Shown here: positions 35,716 to 38,868 of the stretch, one piece after another
Layout of the letters: every line of letters starts with the position of its first letter
How positions within the stretch are numbered: the first letter of the stretch is position 1
Source: DASSBG01 sp035699085
GTDB lineage: Bacteria; Pseudomonadota; Gammaproteobacteria; Xanthomonadales; Rhodanobacteraceae
Direction of reading: 5' to 3'
NCBI GenBank assembly: GCA_035699085.1
Contig: DASSBG010000035.1
Span: 1 to 38,868, forward strand
Length of the DNA: 38,868 bases
Notes under the pieces: model-generated
What the model saw: only the letters and a program-made list of their open reading frames with translations
The model's database searches: none
Told to the model about the DNA's origin: nothing
Program-made: the position numbers and the translations under genes

Positions 35716-35745
35716 TTGCGACCTCCACCACATCTGCGTTACATT
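35716..35745 (+). promoter_or_regulatory. Putative promoter of the ribbon-helix-helix pair
   Basis: TTGCGA (35716-35721), 18 bases, then TACATT (35740-35745), 22 bases before the ATG at 35768. Ribbon-helix-helix proteins often repress their own promoter, but I see no clear operator palindrome. Confidence 0.5.
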
Positions 35746-35767
35746 GCGATGACATCAGGAGCGCACG

Positions 35768-35968
35768 ATGCCACCGACGAAGACCGCCACGCTCAACCTG
35801 CGCATCGACCCGGTAGTCAAGGAAGCGGCGCGCATCGCCGCGTTGCGCGACCATCGCAGCATTGCCAACCTCGTCGAGCTGCTTATCCGCCGGCATTGCC
35901 GCGAGGCCGGTATCGAGTTGCCGACGCAAGCCGAACTGTTCGCTTCGCAGGAGAAAGGCAATGGATGA
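35768..35968 (+). CDS. Ribbon-helix-helix DNA-binding protein
   Basis: The 66-residue protein has the MetJ/Arc pattern: a beta strand TATLNLRIDP, helix VVKEAARIAALRDHR, a turn, then helix SIANLVELLIRRHCREAG. A short acidic tail follows, as in antitoxins and small repressors. The ATG at 35768 has AGGAG 6 bases upstream and a plausible promoter. The stop overlaps the next gene by 8 bases, an arrangement typical of paired small proteins. It is probably an autoregulator; whether it is an antitoxin cannot be decided. Confidence 0.75.
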   Translation: MPPTKTATLNLRIDPVVKEAARIAALRDHRSIANLVELLIRRHCREAGIELPTQAELFASQEKGNG

Positions 35969-36215
35969 GAAGACCTTTCGCGCGCTGGTCGCGGCAGGCG
36001 CGATCCGCAGGGTACGGATCGTGGCCGATGGTGCCCGCTTCCACGTGGAAGCCGATACCGCTACAGGCACGCTGGTTGCCGCTACCGGCCGAGGCGCCCC
36101 GCGCACCTGGGGCTCGCTGGACGCGTCGGCACGCTGGATGCACCGGCTTGGCATTGGCGCCGCCCACCTCGACGTCAGCCGCTGGCAGCCGACCCAGCGC
36201 GCGCTGGCCGTCTGA
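35961..36215 (+). CDS. Small partner protein of the ribbon-helix-helix gene, function unknown
   Basis: The 84-residue protein begins MDEKTFRALVAAGAIRRVRI and ends with a TWGSLDASARWMHRLGIG segment followed by SRWQPTQRAL. I recall small proteins of this pattern, some named partition-associated (ParC-like), next to ribbon-helix-helix genes in proteobacterial integrated elements; this is memory, not a search. It has no membrane segment and no known toxin motif that I can see. The ATG at 35961 has GGAG upstream and overlaps the preceding gene by 8 bases. A heptad array begins four bases after the stop. Confidence 0.65.
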   Translation: MDEKTFRALVAAGAIRRVRIVADGARFHVEADTATGTLVAATGRGAPRTWGSLDASARWMHRLGIGAAHLDVSRWQPTQRALAV

Positions 36216-36218
36216 GCC

Positions 36219-36288
36219 GGGACTGGTCACTCGTGACTCCTCACTCGTGACTCGGGCGTCGCAATCCGGAAGTTCGGATTTCGGATTC
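36219..36288. repeat. Degenerate heptad array (GTGACTC and CGGATTC types)
   Basis: Ten consecutive 7-base units can be read without a gap: GGGACTG, GTCACTC, GTGACTC, CTCACTC, GTGACTC, GGGCGTC, GCAATCC, GGAAGTT, CGGATTT, CGGATTC. The period is the same as that of the GGGACCC arrays but the units differ. It starts four bases after the stop codon at 36215. Confidence 0.7.
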
Positions 36289-36563
36289 ACGGCTGCGTAG
36301 CGGCCGGGCACGAGGTCGGGTTCGCCTACGGCTCGTCGCCAAGCTGCCAAAGCGGCGACAACGCAGGTTGGCGAACCGGCAGGTTGGCGGTGAGCGCAGC
36401 GAACCCCCACACGCAAGCTCGCCCTCGCCGCGTCACCGATGACCACGGCCGAACCCAAACCGGTACAGGCGACAACCGCGGCATCACTGGCGCGATTTTG
36501 GGGTTCGCCTGCGGCTAACCACCAGCCTGCAAAAAGCAGCGGCCGCGCGCCCACGTCGTTGTT
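36289..36563. other. Repeat-rich gene-free stretch with REP family A copy 3
   Basis: No gene is supported here. It contains the complete family A REP in minus orientation (core 36379-36410, left arm to 36434), a degraded copy at 36497-36530 (GGGGTTCGCCTGCGGC type), and a further relic near 36316-36345. It separates the ribbon-helix-helix pair from the convergent HD-domain gene. Confidence 0.65.
36379..36434 (-). repeat. REP-like palindromic element, family A copy 3
   Basis: Read on the minus strand the core is GTGGGGGTTCGC ... CCGCCAACCTGC (36410-36379), with the GCGAGGGCGAGCTTGCGT left arm (36434-36411) shared with copies 1 and 2. Confidence 0.75.
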
Positions 36564-37190
36564 TCATGCCCCGGCCCCAGTTGCGGCGGCGGCGCACGAG
36601 GCCTCGCGCTGCAGCGTCGCCACGGTCCGCGCGAGGGCGGCCGCCGGCGCGACCTGCTTCGACTCGTAGATCGCCGCCAGCTCGGCGTAGTACCAGAGCG
36701 TGCCGTCGCGCGCGCCGGTAAAGCGGTCGAACACGGCGTCGCCCAGCCTGCGGAAGTCGCCCAGCACCGACCGCGCGTTGTGCAGCTTGTCGCAGGCAGA
36801 CACCAGCAACGACGGCGTCGCGGGCGGCTGCGCCCGCAGGTGCTGCATGTAGGCCAGCTTGCGCACCTTCCAGTTGACCTGCTTCGCAGCCGGGGTCGTG
36901 GCCGCCGCCTTGCTTTCGGCGGTGCCGTCGGTGCAGTCGCTCACCATCGCCAGCACCGCCGGACCGAAGGCGTCGGCAATGCGCGCAGCGTAGTCCTCGC
37001 CGCCGTCCTCGATGGTGTCGTGGAGCAGGCCGGCGATCGCCTGGTCCTCGCCGCCGCCGTACTCCAGCACCAGCGACGCCACCGCCATCGGGTGGGCGAT
37101 GTAGGGGATGCTGGTTCCCTTGCGTTTTTGCGTGCGGTGCGCCTCGTGGGCCATGGCCAGCGCGGCGGCCAGTCGATCTGTATTCGGCAT
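36564..37190 (-). CDS. HD-domain hydrolase, putative small alarmone hydrolase (Mesh1-like)
   Basis: The 208-residue protein has the metal-binding pattern of the SpoT/Mesh1 hydrolase domain: His33 (YIAHPMAVA), His57-Asp58 with Glu61-Asp62 (LLHDTIEDGG) and Asp134 (ACDKLHNAR). There is no synthetase, TGS or ACT domain, so it is a stand-alone unit that would be expected to hydrolyse (p)ppGpp or a related nucleotide. The ATG at 37190 has GAGGAG 8 bases upstream. It follows purA on the same strand after a 248-base repeat-containing gap. Since alarmones inhibit PurA, the neighbourhood may be meaningful, but this is inference. Some relatives act on other substrates. Confidence 0.75.
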   Translation of the reverse strand: MPNTDRLAAALAMAHEAHRTQKRKGTSIPYIAHPMAVASLVLEYGGGEDQAIAGLLHDTIEDGGEDYAARIADAFGPAVLAMVSDCTDGTAESKAAATTPAAKQVNWKVRKLAYMQHLRAQPPATPSLLVSACDKLHNARSVLGDFRRLGDAVFDRFTGARDGTLWYYAELAAIYESKQVAPAAALARTVATLQREASCAAAATGAGA

Positions 37191-37358
37191 CTCGTGCTCC
37201 TCCCGGCTGCGCGGCGCGCCTGGCTGGCGCGCCATTGCAGCGCCATCATCGCCGCTGGCGGTCGCACCCGCTGCGACACCGGCTTGCCCGCTGCGGCTCC
37301 GCGCTCCCAGCCCCTTGGCCTGGCGGTGTCGCGATGCATGCTGCCGACTGCGTCGGCT

Positions 37359-37390
37359 GTTGGGGTTCGCTTCGCTAACCGCCAACCTGC
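37359..37390 (+). repeat. REP-like palindromic element, family A copy 4
   Basis: The core begins GTTGGGGTTCGC and ends CCGCCAACCTGC. The left arm of the other copies is absent. Instead the 9-base word GCGATGCAT occurs directly at 37331-37339 and 37389-37397, bracketing the element. It lies downstream of purA in a 248-base gap (37191-37438) with no gene. Confidence 0.7.
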
Positions 37391-37438
37391 GATGCATCCG
37401 GGCCTTGATCGGCCGGCGCTCCTCCTGCTCCCTGCTCC

Positions 37439-38731
37439 TCAGGCAAACGGGTCGTCGAGGACGATGGTGTCGTCGCGGTCGGCACCCGTGGCGACGATGG
37501 CCAGCGGGCTGCCGGAGAGTTCCTCGACCGCACGCAGGTAAGCGCGGGCGGCGGCCGGCAGCTTGTTCCAGTCGCGGATACCGCTGGTCTTCTCGTCCCA
37601 GCCCGGGAATTCCAGGTACACCGGCTTGCACTCGGCCCAGCCATCGGCGTCGAGCGGTGCCAGTTCGCGGCGCTTGCCGCGGTATTCGTAGGCAATGCAG
37701 ACCTTGATTGACGGCAGTCCGTCGAGCACATCCAGCTTGGTGATGGCGAGACCGGAAATGGCGTTGATCTGCACCGCGCGCTTCAGCGCCACCAGGTCGA
37801 TCCAGCCGCAGCGGCGCGGGCGGCCGGTACTGGCGCCGAACTCGTCGCCAGCCTTGCGCAGGCGGTCGCCCATGTCGTCGTCGAGTTCCGTCGGGAACGG
37901 ACCGCCGCCGACACGCGTGGCGTAGGCCTTGCAGATGCCAAGCACGTAGTCGATGTCGCAGGCGCCGACGCCGGTGCCGGCCAGCGCCCCACCGACCGTC
38001 GTGTTGCTCGACGTGACGTACGGGTACGTGCCGTGGTCGATGTCCAGCAATGCGCCTTGTGCACCTTCGTAGAGGATGTTGCCGCCCTCGGCGCGGATAT
38101 CGTGCAGCACGGTGGCGACGTCGTCGACCATTGGCCGGATGTACTCGCCCCATGCCAGCGCGTCGTCGAGGATCTGCTGGTAGTCGACCGGCTCGGCCTT
38201 AAGCCACCGGGTGAGGATGAAGTTCTGATAGTCGACCGCTGTGCGCAGCTTGTCGGGCAGTTCGTGCGGATACATCAAATCGGCGACCCGGATGGAGCGG
38301 CGGGCAGCCTTGTCTTCGTAGGCCGGGCCGATGCCGCGGCCGGTGGTGCCGATGGCCTTGTCGCCCGACGCGGCTTCGCGCCCTTTGTCGACCGCGATGT
38401 GGTACGGCATGATCAACGGCGTCGCCGGGCTGATCTTGAGGCGTGGGCGGACGTCGACACCCTGGCCCTCAAGCTCGCTGATTTCCTGCTTGAGCGCGGC
38501 CGGCGACAGGACCACGCCGTTGCCGATCAGGCACAGCACGTTGTCGCGCAGGATGCCCGACGGGATCAGGTGCAACACGGTCTTCTTGCCGCCAATGACC
38601 AGGGTATGGCCCGCGTTGTGTCCGCCCTGGAAGCGCGCGACCGCCGCGACCCGCTCGGTGAGAAGGTCGACGATCTTGCCCTTGCCTTCGTCGCCCCACT
38701 GCGCGCCGAGGATGACTACCGAGTTGCCCAT
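37439..38731 (-). CDS. purA: Adenylosuccinate synthetase
   Basis: PurA joins IMP and aspartate with GTP hydrolysis, the first committed step to AMP. The 430-residue protein has the N-terminal GAQWGDEGKGKIVDLL P-loop-like motif, the GGHNAGHTL segment, GTTGRGIGPAYEDK and the GRPRRCGWIDLVALK region. The length is the same class as E. coli PurA (432). The ATG at 38731 gives the expected MGNSVVILGAQWG start; the Shine-Dalgarno is weak. The 137 bases to the window end hold no recognisable gene; in relatives hflC and a small DUF2065 gene often come before purA. Confidence 0.98.
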   Translation of the reverse strand: MGNSVVILGAQWGDEGKGKIVDLLTERVAAVARFQGGHNAGHTLVIGGKKTVLHLIPSGILRDNVLCLIGNGVVLSPAALKQEISELEGQGVDVRPRLKISPATPLIMPYHIAVDKGREAASGDKAIGTTGRGIGPAYEDKAARRSIRVADLMYPHELPDKLRTAVDYQNFILTRWLKAEPVDYQQILDDALAWGEYIRPMVDDVATVLHDIRAEGGNILYEGAQGALLDIDHGTYPYVTSSNTTVGGALAGTGVGACDIDYVLGICKAYATRVGGGPFPTELDDDMGDRLRKAGDEFGASTGRPRRCGWIDLVALKRAVQINAISGLAITKLDVLDGLPSIKVCIAYEYRGKRRELAPLDADGWAECKPVYLEFPGWDEKTSGIRDWNKLPAAARAYLRAVEELSGSPLAIVATGADRDDTIVLDDPFA

Positions 38732-38868
38732 GATGATTCTCGCTTCGTTGCCATGCCCCCGTCGTGGGGCGACGTCGGTGACCAGTTTCGCCTTCCGTGG
38801 CTCAACAAGTCACCCGGCCTCCGGCATCCTGCCTGCGGCGCTCGCCGGGATGGAATGCCATTCAAGGC

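Noticed and set aside
35716..35767. Operator for the ribbon-helix-helix protein
   Set aside because: Only short partial symmetries (CATC/GATG) are present; not enough to claim a site.
38732..38868. A gene or repeat copy at the right edge
   Set aside because: Stop codons interrupt all frames. The CAACAAG...CCTGCCTGCGG words only loosely resemble the repeat at 142-380, too weak to call.

Overview
The window is GC-rich, almost fully coding chromosomal DNA from a gammaproteobacterium. It is most probably a member of the Lysobacterales (Xanthomonadales). Three things support this: the block tpiA-secG-tRNA-Leu-nuoA..N directly before tRNA-fMet-rimP-nusA-infB-rbfA-truB-rpsO-pnp; glutamine at GyrA position 83, which I recall as typical of Stenotrophomonas relatives; and the style of the intergenic repeats. 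The genus cannot be fixed from the sequence alone.

Layout, left to right. Positions 1-46 hold the first codons of an IS110-family transposase (minus), with a structured non-coding stretch behind it. A repeat-rich gap leads to an RNB-domain ribonuclease (plus, 510-1994). The minus strand then carries gyrA, a GtrA-like membrane protein coupled to mtnA, and the operon tRNA-fMet-rimP-nusA-infB-rbfA-truB-rpsO-pnp (6579-15766), with a clear promoter before the tRNA, a terminator after it, and a second promoter with a folded leader before rpsO. A gap of about 1 kb holds one small membrane-protein gene (16389-16676, plus). All thirteen complex I genes follow (nuoA to nuoN are ordered right to left, 32099 down to 16826), ending at an intrinsic terminator and preceded by tRNA-Leu(GAG), secG and tpiA.

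Right of tpiA, the plus strand has a GT2 glycosyltransferase overlapping a DUF2304 protein. Then come a histone-deacetylase-like hydrolase (minus), a two-gene ribbon-helix-helix module (plus), a putative small alarmone hydrolase (minus) and purA (minus).

The genes are mostly housekeeping: transcription and translation factors, RNA processing and decay, DNA supercoiling, respiration, protein export and purine synthesis. The unusual material is mainly non-coding. Arrays of 7-bp units with different sequences (GGGACCC, GGGGACC, GGGAATG, GTGACTC types) sit between genes, even inside the nuo and infB operons. At the infB-rbfA and nuoG-nuoF junctions they form long inverted repeats. At least two REP-like palindrome families also occur.

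In the proteins, NuoN stands out. The glutamate expected on TM5 is Gln134 and the lysine expected on TM7 is Glu217, while NuoL and NuoM keep the usual residues. I see no prophage, CRISPR array, secretion system or clear defence island. The least explained items are the heptad arrays, the ribbon-helix-helix pair and the incomplete IS110 end.
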